Assembly: GCA_035530875.1 (NCBI GenBank) | Contig: DATKUB010000057.1 | Location: 1 to 64,000, forward strand | Origin: JANXYY01 sp035530875 | Lineage (GTDB): Bacteria > Actinomycetota > Actinomycetes > Nanopelagicales > Nanopelagicaceae | DNA: 64,000 bases | Reading direction: 5' to 3' | Shown: positions 1 to 6,580 of the stretch, one piece after another | Position numbering within the stretch: the stretch's first letter is position 1 | How the letters are laid out: each line of letters starts with the position of its first letter | Notes under the pieces: model-generated | Database searches by the model: none | What the model was told of the DNA's origin: nothing | Seen by the model: the letters and a program-made list of their open reading frames with translations, nothing else | Made by a program: the position numbers and the translations under genes

Positions 1-121
1 CGACGATGTCTCCGCGAGCGGCCGCCAACCTCGCGCCGGTAGCGCCCCATTCGACGTGAACCTGCGCCTCGAAAGGCCATGGATCGAACGAGTCTTGTGA
101 GGTATTAGGTTTCAATTGCAC
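1..121 (-). CDS. 2-phosphosulfolactate phosphatase-like (ComB), N-terminal fragment
   Basis: Only about 40 codons lie inside the window; the gene continues past its left edge. The frame contains HVEWGATGARLAAARGDIV, which resembles the start of actinobacterial ComB-family proteins (2-phosphosulfolactate phosphatase), where an (x)F/VEWG-x-x-GA stretch leads into the first beta strand. The start is ambiguous. A GTG lies at 121 and a TTG at 115; the TTG has the better spacing from an AAGGTGG Shine-Dalgarno sequence. Either way the gene begins inside the end of the upstream RraA-like gene, so the two are probably translationally coupled. Family assignment rests on a short stretch and is moderate. 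Confidence 0.5.
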   Translation of the reverse strand, partial: MQLKPNTSQDSFDPWPFEAQVHVEWGATGARLAAARGDIV

Positions 122-791
122 CACCTTTGGCTTTTAGGTGATCCCTGAGTGAGTACCCGGGATTCTTGGCGCGGTGTTCAAGATAGGCGCCGAAGCCAAT
201 CTGCTCGCGGAGATTGCGTCCGTTTACCATTTCCGTCGCCTGACGTTGCTCGGTGGACATGATGGTCGATGCGGTTTCCGACACCTTTTCAAAATCGGCG
301 AGCGGCACGAATATGACGCCGTCGTCGTCGGCTATGACGATGTCGCCTGGGCGAACCATCACACCGTCGATCACGGCTACTCGCATGGGCGTTCCTGGCG
401 GGGGCACTCGAATTGGCCCTTGCAGGCGGGCGCCGAGGCTGAATATGGGTAGTCCAATGTCGCGGAGCTGCGCGGTATCCCGATGGCATCCCCAGACGAC
501 GATCGCGGCGATCTTGGCCAGTTTGGCTTCTAGTGCCACCAGGTCGCCGATGCAGGCTTCATCTAGCCGACCACCATTGTCGATCACGAGAACGGATCCC
601 GGATCAGCTCCGTCGATCACTTCAAGAAAAACATCAACACTGCCAAGGTGCGTAACCGGAAGCGCGGGTCCCATCACCGGCACGCCGGGTATTACGGGTT
701 TTAAATCGAATGGTCCAGTCTTCGGTGTGATTCCGAGTCTTATGCAGGCATCGGCGATTGCTGCGGTTGCTAATTGTGGTGGTTGAATCAA
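105..791 (-). CDS. RraA-family protein (4-hydroxy-4-methyl-2-oxoglutarate aldolase / RraA-like)
   Basis: A 228-residue protein matching the RraA / HMG-aldolase fold in length. Visible family features are GSVLVIDNGG, then a GDL helix start, GCHRD (the conserved Arg-Asp region that binds the oxo acid and metal in aldolase members) and PGDIVIADDDGVIFVP near the C-terminus. Members are either class II oxo-acid aldolases or the RNase E regulator RraA; actinobacterial copies with this motif are more likely aldolase or decarboxylase types. I chose a TTG start at 791 with GAGG eight bases upstream. A longer frame is open to 1007, but that extension overlaps the neighbouring small gene and reads as non-family sequence. 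The downstream ComB-like gene starts inside it. Confidence 0.78.
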   Translation of the reverse strand: MIQPPQLATAAIADACIRLGITPKTGPFDLKPVIPGVPVMGPALPVTHLGSVDVFLEVIDGADPGSVLVIDNGGRLDEACIGDLVALEAKLAKIAAIVVWGCHRDTAQLRDIGLPIFSLGARLQGPIRVPPPGTPMRVAVIDGVMVRPGDIVIADDDGVIFVPLADFEKVSETASTIMSTEQRQATEMVNGRNLREQIGFGAYLEHRAKNPGYSLRDHLKAKGGAIET

Positions 792-811
792 TTTGGCTTC
801 CTCATCTTCTT

Positions 812-1024
812 TTAATCTGAAGGCGGTTTGCTCATTTTGATGGTCATCTTCTTTGGGCCGTCGGCGTTTCCAGATATTTCCAAGGCTTGCCGCTTCTGTT
901 CTTCCATGACTTGCCGAGATTCGGCGGCCATCGGTCGAAAAAGTTCTTCCACCATGGAGAAAGCGGCAGTTACGCTGCCACGTCCGCGCCGTCCTAGATG
1001 CCACCATTTCTTGCGGTCCGTCAT
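812..1024 (-). CDS. Small conserved-looking actinobacterial protein (DUF6191-like)
   Basis: A 70-residue frame with a basic N-terminus (about residues 4-17), an acidic/amphipathic helix around SMVEELFRP and a charged second half. This layout recalls short actinobacterial proteins of the DUF6191 type, which share an (M/L)xELFxP core, but I recognise it only loosely. The frame is open up to 1090; I prefer the ATG at 1024 because the first 22 residues of the longer version look unlike the rest, though neither start has an ideal ribosome site. It ends 20 bases before the TTG of the RraA-like gene, so the two are probably cotranscribed. Function unknown. Confidence 0.5.
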   Translation of the reverse strand: MTDRKKWWHLGRRGRGSVTAAFSMVEELFRPMAAESRQVMEEQKRQALEISGNADGPKKMTIKMSKPPSD

Positions 1025-1244
1025 GCCTTGACTGTACTCGCCCGTGTTGCCGTAGGTCTTAGAGCGCTCTTTAGATATCGGCCTCACCATGGCCTGGAAG
1101 GGGCGTTGGGTTTCCAGAGGGAAACCATCAAAAGTATAGAAAACCCGCTAAGTGATTACCGTTCCAGCTGGAGCTGGGGAAGGTTTCGACTAGCGCTAAA
1201 TGATCAAAGAGCTCCACGAGACGAGTACTGGTCACACCGGAATT

Positions 1245-1523
1245 TCATTGCTTGCCGCCACCAAGCAATTTGATAAGCCATCTTTGGAACGCATTGGGAG
1301 CCTTTGGTGTTGAAATCAGTGGTTCGTGTTGGTTGAGTAATTTCCTAGCCGCGTTTTCATGTGCTTTTGAAACGAGGACTCTTACCCCTTGCATCTGAAG
1401 CGCCCCATCGACTCCGCCTAAATCATCGGCTGAAAGGACGGCGTCTACCCCATGATCTCGAAGCATGCCGACAATTAATTCGGCTTCTGTGCGAGAACTT
1501 ACGATTGCGGTAACGACCTTCAT
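1245..1523 (-). CDS. DUF2007 / putative signal-transducing protein
   Basis: A 92-residue protein. The first 70 residues form the small alpha-beta unit typical of DUF2007 (PF09413): a strand at MKVVTAIVSSRTEAELIVGM, a turn, a second helix, then GVRVLVSKAHENAARKLL. Such domains occur alone or fused to other signalling or membrane proteins and are predicted to bind a ligand or partner; no reaction is known. The C-terminal 20 residues are basic and hydrophobic (QRWLIKLLGGGK) and may touch the membrane. It is monocistronic; a hairpin lies about 40 bases upstream of its start. Confidence 0.75.
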   Translation of the reverse strand: MKVVTAIVSSRTEAELIVGMLRDHGVDAVLSADDLGGVDGALQMQGVRVLVSKAHENAARKLLNQHEPLISTPKAPNAFQRWLIKLLGGGKQ

Positions 1524-1563
1524 GTGAGTCAGCGTACAGAGCCTTCAATGGAAAAAGACGAGA

Positions 1564-1598
1564 GGCGGCTTAAGCCATTTTTGTTGGCTCAAGCCGCC
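1564..1598. terminator. 13-bp inverted repeat between DUF2007 and the ATPase fragment
   Basis: GGCGGCTTAAGCC (1564-1576) pairs with GGCTCAAGCCGCC (1586-1598) with a single G-T mismatch across a nine-base loop that is T-rich. There is no U-run right after the stem on either strand, so it is either a weak terminator for transcription arriving from the ATPase remnant on the minus strand or a leader hairpin of the DUF2007 gene, which starts about 40 bases away. Confidence 0.45.
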
Positions 1599-1692
1599 GC
1601 CCGCCATCTCGGAAAAACACCGTCCAATCTAAGCAAAAGCAGAATCCCTGCTGCGCCGGGAAGGTGAGGGCTCATCGTCCGAGCATGCCGCG

Positions 1693-2275
1693 TTAGGCGA
1701 GCCACGCGCCGGGCTCGTAGGCTCCGCCGTAGCGGGCCGCGACCAGGCTCAGACCGATCGCTTGTTCCCGAGTCATGGGTTCGTCCACTTGTTCATGGTG
1801 GCGTGAAGGGCCCGGTGGTGCACAGTGGTTTTCATGGGCCGAGGCACCCGATCGGGATGACGTGTACGCCGTCCTCTCGGCGGTATGCGTAACTGCCGTT
1901 GCTGATGATGACCCCAAAGCGACCGGCCCCGGAGTGCCTGGTCACGTCGTCGTTCGGCGTCGCGGAGCCGGTCAGGATGTAGAGGCCCTTGCCCTGGTGG
2001 TCATCAACTTGGCGGCGGACTCGGTTCCAGATTGCAGGCTCCACCTGCCATTCGTCGAACAGGATCGGCGTGGGGTTGTCGAACAGCTGCCCAGGAGCGT
2101 TATGGATCAGGCTACGGGCGGCTGGGTCTTCGTCTAGACGGAAGACCGTCTGGGCGAACCGGGTTGCCGTTACGGTCTTGCCGCAGGCCTTGGGTCCTTC
2201 GATCACCACGGCTCCGACGGACTTGAGACGCCGCTCAAGCTCGCCATCGACAATCCGCGGGAGGTAGGTCACCAT
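1693..2275 (-). pseudogene. Truncated AAA_14 / DUF4143-type ATPase
   Basis: The intact part, 1832-2275, encodes about 147 residues of the N-terminal ATPase domain of the AAA_14-DUF4143 family: YLPRIVDGELERRL, a Walker A EGPKACGKT, a Walker B ILFDEWQ and a sensor-like LTGSATP followed by HSGAGR. Full-length members are around 400 residues and continue with a DUF4143 domain. Here the frame turns into unrelated sequence after HSGAGRF and stops. A short neighbouring frame to 1693 (…MTREQAIGLSLVAARYGGAYEPGAW) may be a scrap of the original C-terminus, but this is uncertain. Treated as a decayed gene on the edge of the glnA-linked variable region. Confidence 0.7.
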
Positions 2276-2543
2276 GCCGTCATTCCACAGTTTGCATACC
2301 GGCGAGTTGGTGGGATCTTCGGTCGGCCCATTGCGAGCGGCGTCGATCAGCGTTTACAGTCACGCGACCTGTTGGATAGCCAGAAACGCATACGGCTCAC
2401 CAATCAGGGCTTAACGATCTCGCCTTCGCGGCTAGAGCGGTTGGTCGTCTACGTTTGCAATTGATTCGATGAGTTGCAAGTGGGATCTCCTTGGAACGCA
2501 CAAGGCCCCCCAATTCTTGAGGAGCCCTGTCGTGAAAGGTTGC

Positions 2544-2565
2544 GAATTAGATGTCGTGATAGAAA
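2544..2565. repeat. Displaced copy of the glnA 3' end (attachment-site-like)
   Basis: The 22 bases starting CGAATTAGATGTCGT match the end of glnA at 6572-6593 in 20 of 22 positions, including the stop codon and last codons on the minus strand. A shorter piece of the same sequence (GCGAATTAG) also ends the repeat at 5719-5844. Copies of a gene's 3' end about 4 kb apart, bracketing an integrase remnant, are what site-specific integration at that 3' end leaves behind. Confidence 0.6.
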
Positions 2566-2620
2566 GCATTTGGGCCTGGACAAGGGGATGGCCTGGATAA
2601 ACGCCATGTAACCAATCACT

Positions 2621-2640
2621 CGGCGCACGGCTGGCGCACA
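2621..2640. repeat. Direct repeat, first of three
   Basis: TCGGCGCACGGCTGGCGCAC here is identical to 5719-5738 and differs at one base from 6455-6474. In the other two places it begins a 126-base repeat that ends in glnA 3' sequence; here it stands alone directly beside the stop codon of the next gene. Its spacing suggests a recombinase arm site or the left end of an integrated unit. Confidence 0.6.
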
Positions 2641-2645
2641 CCAGT

Positions 2646-3425
2646 TTAAAAGTAGACGTGCCCTTCGGTGCTAGACCAACGAACACTTCTAAAATACTCA
2701 ATCGAGCCTTGCAGCCAGATATGAGTTATACCGTGAGGGAAATCTATGTCTGGTATTGGGAGTTCTGTTCTTTCAAGGCTCAATGGTTCGGTTACGTGGA
2801 CAGGGAAGAACGATCCGATTCGCAAGTAGATGTGCTTTTCTGGGCTTGGGGTCGATTGAAGTTTCTGCCAACAATCTGAATATGCGTCTTCAAGCAGCGA
2901 CTCAGTTAGAGAGGAAATCTCTTGCAAGTCTGTTCGGACAAGACCGCCAGATCCGGCGAGCATATAGAACGCCTGATCGGGACCTTGACCAGACTGCGCA
3001 ATGTAATTAATGCCCAATTGCCTGCAAAAGTCGGCCAGTGGGTTTCGCGGCCAAGAATTGACATTTGCAATTTTCTTAGTTTTCTGGGCGATCATCTGGG
3101 TGATCAAACTTGGGACTTGCCGGTGAAACTCATTGATGTTCGAGTCAGGTTTTAGAATCACTGTCCAAGGTCCCTGCCCAGCGGCAAGTTTCACTATGCG
3201 ATGTTTATCCTGTTTTAAGAGAGCCTTCCAGGTTGATCGCTTGTCCCCGTCTTCGAGCCACGCTATTTCTCCAATTGCAAAAGTCTTGCCGTCTTTTCGA
3301 AGTTGAAAGTCATATGCAGGCAACGCAGCCAAATCGACGACCTCGATCCCCGATCCGTAAAAGGACTTCATGCATTGGATCGCGTCTAATTCGATTTGCC
3401 TAGACTCCAACCCGTAATCGCTCAT
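2646..3425 (-). CDS. Hypothetical island protein
   Basis: A 259-residue protein without a recognisable domain. It has a mixed alpha-beta composition, no signal peptide and no long hydrophobic segment, and a few aromatic-rich strands (GPWTVILKPDSN, KHIYLRIGSFFPVHV). The N-terminal part (ELDAIQCMKSFYGSGIEVVDL) followed by YDFQLRKDGKTFAIGEIAWLEDGD is faintly reminiscent of a nuclease-like core with acidic and Lys residues, but too weak to name. I use the ATG at 3425; another lies two codons upstream. It ends six bases from a direct repeat and sits in the variable region with an integrase remnant, so it is probably cargo. Confidence 0.6.
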   Translation of the reverse strand: MSDYGLESRQIELDAIQCMKSFYGSGIEVVDLAALPAYDFQLRKDGKTFAIGEIAWLEDGDKRSTWKALLKQDKHRIVKLAAGQGPWTVILKPDSNINEFHRQVPSLITQMIAQKTKKIANVNSWPRNPLADFCRQLGINYIAQSGQGPDQAFYMLAGSGGLVRTDLQEISSLTESLLEDAYSDCWQKLQSTPSPEKHIYLRIGSFFPVHVTEPLSLERTELPIPDIDFPHGITHIWLQGSIEYFRSVRWSSTEGHVYF

Positions 3426-3580
3426 GCGCACATCTTAGAGACGGATAGGTCGGAGATAGTGAGCGTATGGACAATAAGGGCAAGGTTGGAAAATCGAAGC
3501 GGTGAAAACACAGCGGTCAAGTTCCGGCAAACGAAAGGCGTCCTTTCCTTAGATGCCAAATCGTGAGCCAGCGCGCGCCT

Positions 3581-3615
3581 GTCAAGGGCGCGTAGCGGTG
3601 TAACGAACCCTTGAC
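3581..3615. repeat. Inverted repeat in intergenic gap
   Basis: GTCAAGGG (3581-3588) and CCCTTGAC (3608-3615) form an 8-bp stem with a 19-base loop, in the 260-base gap between two minus-strand island genes. No T-run follows. Could be a weak terminator or a protein-binding site; nothing else is visible in this gap. Confidence 0.3.
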
Positions 3616-3685
3616 GGACTGGACGGGGTCCTAAGACTGGTATCGCCGGGGAGGAAGCGCTGCAACCCTGGCCTCCGTTTTTGAA

Positions 3686-4102
3686 CTATACGCGAGTGAT
3701 TATGACGAGTACGACGATTGCAAGAAGTCTAAAAATGATTTTTGGGACGTTGCCGGGATAAAATGTGAGCAGTTTCTGATGCTTCTCGATCTTCTTTTCA
3801 TGGAAGTGGCTTAAGAACACCCACGAGCGTATTTCTCGATCTTCATCTGTCTCGATGGGGTCAAATTCCATGACGACATCTCCATACCCATCGAATAGTA
3901 AGTTCGCAGTTGGATCAGGGACACCCCTGTCTGGATATTCAGCGGGCCCATTGGTTGCGTTTAGGAGACCGGCTTGGGATTCCTCTAAGAGTCGAGAATG
4001 CCTCCTTATCATCCAACTCATGGAACCTTTGTACAGTTGTTGCCCAACAAGTAACGAAAGGAGAAATACCGCTGTTTTCAAGAGAAGCAGCGAAGAGTTC
4101 AT
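3686..4102 (-). CDS. Hypothetical two-segment membrane protein
   Basis: A 138-residue protein with a hydrophobic stretch at residues 4-22 (SLLLLKTAVFLLSLLVGQQL) and another at the very C-terminus (IIFRLLAIVVLVIITRV). Between them lies a charged cytoplasmic or exported segment rich in Asp/Glu and His/Lys. No family recognised. It lies in the variable region between an unknown gene and a small possible zinc protein. The start is the ATG at 4102; no strong ribosome site is evident. Confidence 0.5.
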   Translation of the reverse strand: MNSSLLLLKTAVFLLSLLVGQQLYKGSMSWMIRRHSRLLEESQAGLLNATNGPAEYPDRGVPDPTANLLFDGYGDVVMEFDPIETDEDREIRSWVFLSHFHEKKIEKHQKLLTFYPGNVPKIIFRLLAIVVLVIITRV

Positions 4103-4327
4103 CCTGCGAGGTTAATCTGTTCTGGGCTGGAATGTCAGCAGAAATAGCGCCCTGAACGTATCGACGGGCCTGAAGCAGGTGCGGTGCCTGTAACACAGCA
4201 CCTGCAAAATGCATATTACGAGGGATTAGGGGAAGGATCGGGTATGGTTTGAACCCCAGGGAAGAGACTGGTTGCGAGGAAACAGTCAATTCCGGCAAAC
4301 CATTTCGAATGAATTCCGAGGTGCCCA

Positions 4328-4507
4328 ATGCGTGAATCACCCTTTTATTCAGTAAATGAATCCAAGAAACCAGCGTCTCAGCAAGTTCACCACGATAACA
4401 ACATATGCGAGGCGGGGAAGTTGATCCCCTCCTATGACCGCAAGCCTGGGACTGGGAATTATCGACTCTGCAAAGATTGCGAACGAAGCGACAATCTGGG
4501 ACATTGA
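4328..4507 (+). CDS. Small Cys-containing protein, possible zinc ribbon (59 aa)
   Basis: ATG at 4328 with GAGG seven bases upstream opens a 59-codon frame ending at 4505-4507. The residues CEAGKLIPSYDRKPGTGNY followed by RLCKDC show one Cys, then a CxxC pair 20 residues later, with His residues before (HH at 21-22) and at the C-terminal end. The GxxxPxxDRKPGTGxYRLC pattern is typical of short structural-metal proteins that present a Gly-Tyr-x-x-C turn. It is too short for many gene finders. No function can be given. It stands alone between the membrane protein and the integrase remnant. Confidence 0.55.
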   Translation: MRESPFYSVNESKKPASQQVHHDNNICEAGKLIPSYDRKPGTGNYRLCKDCERSDNLGH

Positions 4508-4607
4508 CCTGGAGCGTTGGATGCCAGGTGACGATTAATTACCTTTTGGTCTGATGCATTCCCGGGTGTTCTAGAGATTCTGACGGTTCCTGACAGTTTT
4601 TAAAAGT

Positions 4608-5258
4608 GTGAATTTGCCTGCGATTCCACAACAACGCATTGAGGTTTGGGCGATGGAGCAGATACGCCCGGTCGTTGCGCACCATCCGGACGCGTTCCGG
4701 GCTACGCCGTTACTTGGAGCTATGTGTGGGCTGCGCCAAGGTGATTCATTTGGACTGCGCGTCCAAGATATTGATTTTGAGAAACAAGAGATTCACGATA
4801 GGCAGCAGATCAAGTTGATAGATATGAGGCCAACGCCAGCCCTACCGAAGATGAGAAAAACCCGCGCCGTACCGATGCCGGACGGACTGGCTCACGTCCT
4901 ACGGACTCACTTAGATGCGTTTGAAGTTCTGCCCGGCGAACACACCCTCAGCCCGGGCGAGGGTGGCCTCCTGTTCTCCTTTAGAGAGCGCAAACCGCTG
5001 AACAAGAACTACTACAGCCCAACGATCTGGCGACCCGCGCTCATGGCGGCGGGGCTTCCGGTAATCAGATCTAACGGGAGCCACGCACTCCGGCACTTCT
5101 GCGCATCGCGTTGGCTGGACTACGGAGTAAGCATCAGGGCAGTATCGGAATACCTAGGGCACGCCGATCCTGGTTTCACCTTACGTGTTTACACTCACAT
5201 GATGCCCAAGAGTGATCAAAAGGCGAGAGATTCTTTCTCAAACCTTGCGTTTGAGTGA
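4608..5258 (+). pseudogene. Tyrosine recombinase (phage-type integrase), N-terminus missing
   Basis: The catalytic half of an actinobacterial site-specific tyrosine recombinase. Catalytic residues are all visible: Arg in MCGLRQGDSFGLRVQDIDF, the HxxR box HALRH, the later His in YLGHADPGF and the nucleophile Tyr in RVYTHMMP. It is only 216 residues, while relatives run to roughly 370-400 and begin with an arm-binding and a core-binding domain. The frame begins exactly at the linker (LPAIPQQRIEVW) that follows the core-binding domain, and an in-frame stop lies at 4581, so the DNA-binding half is gone. It is therefore probably inactive alone. It lies about 460 bases from the 5719 repeat, consistent with having acted at these sites. 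Confidence 0.82.
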
Positions 5259-5318
5259 TTACTTCAACTTTTGACTCTTGCTTGAGTAGTCTTTCCCTAA
5301 TCGAGGGTGAGGGAAGAC

Positions 5319-5717
5319 ATGAGTGCACTGACAACTGTTTTACCAAGTGCTGCCACCGGGTTAATAGGGGCTTTATTTGGTGCGCCGTTAGTTGCAAAAA
5401 TGAACCACACACATGAGAAGCACATGGCAAAAGCCGAATCACGTAAGGAGAGAATTTCCGATTGGGGAACGATGGTGACTAACGCTGGTGACGGTTATCC
5501 TGCCGTGTCCTTTCCGGTGTATCCCCAATATGCCTCATTGGCTGAATTGCTTTCCCCACAAATTCGAACAAGGGTGGAGGCATTAGACCTTGGCGGCCCC
5601 TCTGCATCTATCCGCTTATCGTCTCGATCGGGTTCCGCTTTTGATGAATTCAACGAGGTTTGTTCTGTCTTGAGACGAGAAATTGCCCGTATCGAGAAGA
5701 AATGGGACTTGGTTTAG
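5319..5717 (+). CDS. Hypothetical membrane-anchored small protein
   Basis: 132 residues beginning with a hydrophobic, glycine-rich segment (SALTTVLPSAATGLIGALFG, residues 2-21) followed by a charged His/Lys/Glu-rich linker and a soluble remainder that ends in an amphipathic helix (REIARIEKKW). The ATG at 5319 has GAGGG five bases upstream and is preferred to an in-frame GTG at 5307. It ends one base before a 126-base repeat. The next gene on the other side of that repeat has the same plan, an N-terminal hydrophobic segment plus a charged helical domain, but no clear sequence identity. Probably island cargo of unknown function. Confidence 0.55.
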   Translation: MSALTTVLPSAATGLIGALFGAPLVAKMNHTHEKHMAKAESRKERISDWGTMVTNAGDGYPAVSFPVYPQYASLAELLSPQIRTRVEALDLGGPSASIRLSSRSGSAFDEFNEVCSVLRREIARIEKKWDLV

Positions 5718-5718
5718 T

Positions 5719-5844
5719 TCGGCGCACGGCTGGCGCACAAGAGATCTGACACTAAGCAAAAATGGCGGGAAATGATGGGAGGCATTTTGGCTGCTCCACG
5801 CTCATTTCCCGCCATTTTAACAGGTCAAACAAGTTGCGAATTAG
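5719..5844. repeat. 126-base direct repeat (copy of the glnA downstream region)
   Basis: Aligns without gaps to 6455-6580 at an offset of 736; by hand about 110 of 126 positions agree. It contains the 20-base element TCGGCGCACGGCTGGCGCAC, a perfect 16-bp inverted repeat (5760-5775 with 5802-5817) and a partial copy of the glnA end. The second copy is the natural terminator of glnA, so this copy is a duplicated attachment region carried or created by integration. Confidence 0.8.
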
Positions 5845-5847
5845 GGA

Positions 5848-6390
5848 TCAATGATTTAAATCCTCGCGCATTCTTTCCCGAATTTGAAACCAAAGAAGCG
5901 CTGGCGCTTGGCAGATGTGGATCCGATCTTCATAGGGCAAAGTCTCTGCCTCTATCAACTGCCTGTTTACGTAAATGAGTTTGGAAATAAGATCGTGCGC
6001 CATCTCCGCTATGTCTCGGTCGTCTAGAAGGCCGATCATATTGATGATTGAATCAATCTTTTGAAATGTTTTCGGTGTAGGAGTCGGGATCTTGCTTTTC
6101 CAATCAGGATCCAGTTGGTAGTCCGATTCTGAAAGTGCGCCCAGGTTAAAACACGGGTTGTCCGATAATGTAAGAAATTTGACATAAAGTTCGCGCTTAA
6201 AGTCCAAGGACGCTTCGCGTTTCGCCATGATCATTTGGTCGCTGAATCGCTTTTCCTCGGATGCCAAGCGCTTCACATCTTGATCCCGGGCGCGACCCGA
6301 CGAGATCAGTTGGGCGATAATGGCGGATCCTGCGCCAATAATCACACCGACCATGCCCACCCAAGGGCTATTCGCATTCATTGGTTGCAA
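5848..6390 (-). CDS. Hypothetical membrane-anchored helical protein in a one-gene cassette
   Basis: 180 residues with one N-terminal membrane segment (WVGMVGVIIGAGSAIIAQL, about 10-28) followed by a long charged helix likely to form a coiled coil (residues 30-70) and a helical cytoplasmic domain. This architecture resembles many small phage or island membrane proteins but no family is recognised. It is the only gene between two 126-base direct repeats (5719-5844 and 6455-6580), so gene plus one repeat is a 736-base unit. The start could be the ATG at 6390 or the one three codons later. Confidence 0.6.
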   Translation of the reverse strand: MQPMNANSPWVGMVGVIIGAGSAIIAQLISSGRARDQDVKRLASEEKRFSDQMIMAKREASLDFKRELYVKFLTLSDNPCFNLGALSESDYQLDPDWKSKIPTPTPKTFQKIDSIINMIGLLDDRDIAEMAHDLISKLIYVNRQLIEAETLPYEDRIHICQAPALLWFQIRERMREDLNH

Positions 6391-6454
6391 TGCTCTCCCA
6401 TCGTGGTTGGTTTGCCTAGCCCTTGATCATTTTCGCAAATCTAAGAGAGGTGGC

Positions 6455-6580
6455 TCGGCGCACGGATGGCGCACGAGAGGACCGAAACTAAGCAAAAATG
6501 GCGGGAAATGATGGGAGGCATTTAGGCCGCTACACGCTCATTTCCCGCCATTTCGACAGGTCAAACACTCATCGAATTAG
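6455..6580. repeat. 126-base direct repeat, glnA-proximal copy
   Basis: Partner of 5719-5844. It overlaps the last codon and stop of glnA at its right end and includes the glnA terminator hairpin. Because it is joined to the functional glnA gene it is the likely original, with integration next to it producing the other copies. Confidence 0.8.
6496..6553 (-). terminator. glnA transcription terminator
   Basis: AAATGGCGGGAAATGA (6496-6511) and TCATTTCCCGCCATTT (6538-6553) are perfect 16-bp complements separated by 26 bases. Read on the minus strand downstream of glnA the stem is followed by a run of five T, as expected for intrinsic termination. The stem is unusually long and exact, and an equally exact stem is preserved in the duplicate at 5760-5817, although the loops differ. 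Confidence 0.7.

Larger units (their letters stand above)
2276..2645. other. Gene-free stretch with two attachment-like repeats
   Basis: No credible gene. A minus-strand frame from 2701 to 2432 lacks family features and runs through the repeats, so it is not called. The stretch contains a displaced copy of the last codons of glnA (2544-2565) and a 20-base repeat (2621-2640), both described separately. It forms the outer border of the variable region. Confidence 0.6.

Noticed and set aside
792..1007. N-terminal extension of the RraA-like frame
   Set aside because: It lies within the neighbouring small gene, reads as non-family sequence, and the TTG at 791 has a good ribosome site.
2432..2701. 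Minus-strand frame in the gap beside the displaced glnA end
   Set aside because: It overlaps the preceding gene's end and runs through two repeats; the peptide has no features.
3939..4340. Minus-strand 133-codon frame
   Set aside because: Overlaps the better membrane-protein frame and the small Cys protein; composition is atypical.
4440..4470. Further copy of the cassette-array repeat
   Set aside because: Only CTGGGACTGGGAATT is similar; the CCCGAAG core is absent and the bases are within a likely coding frame.
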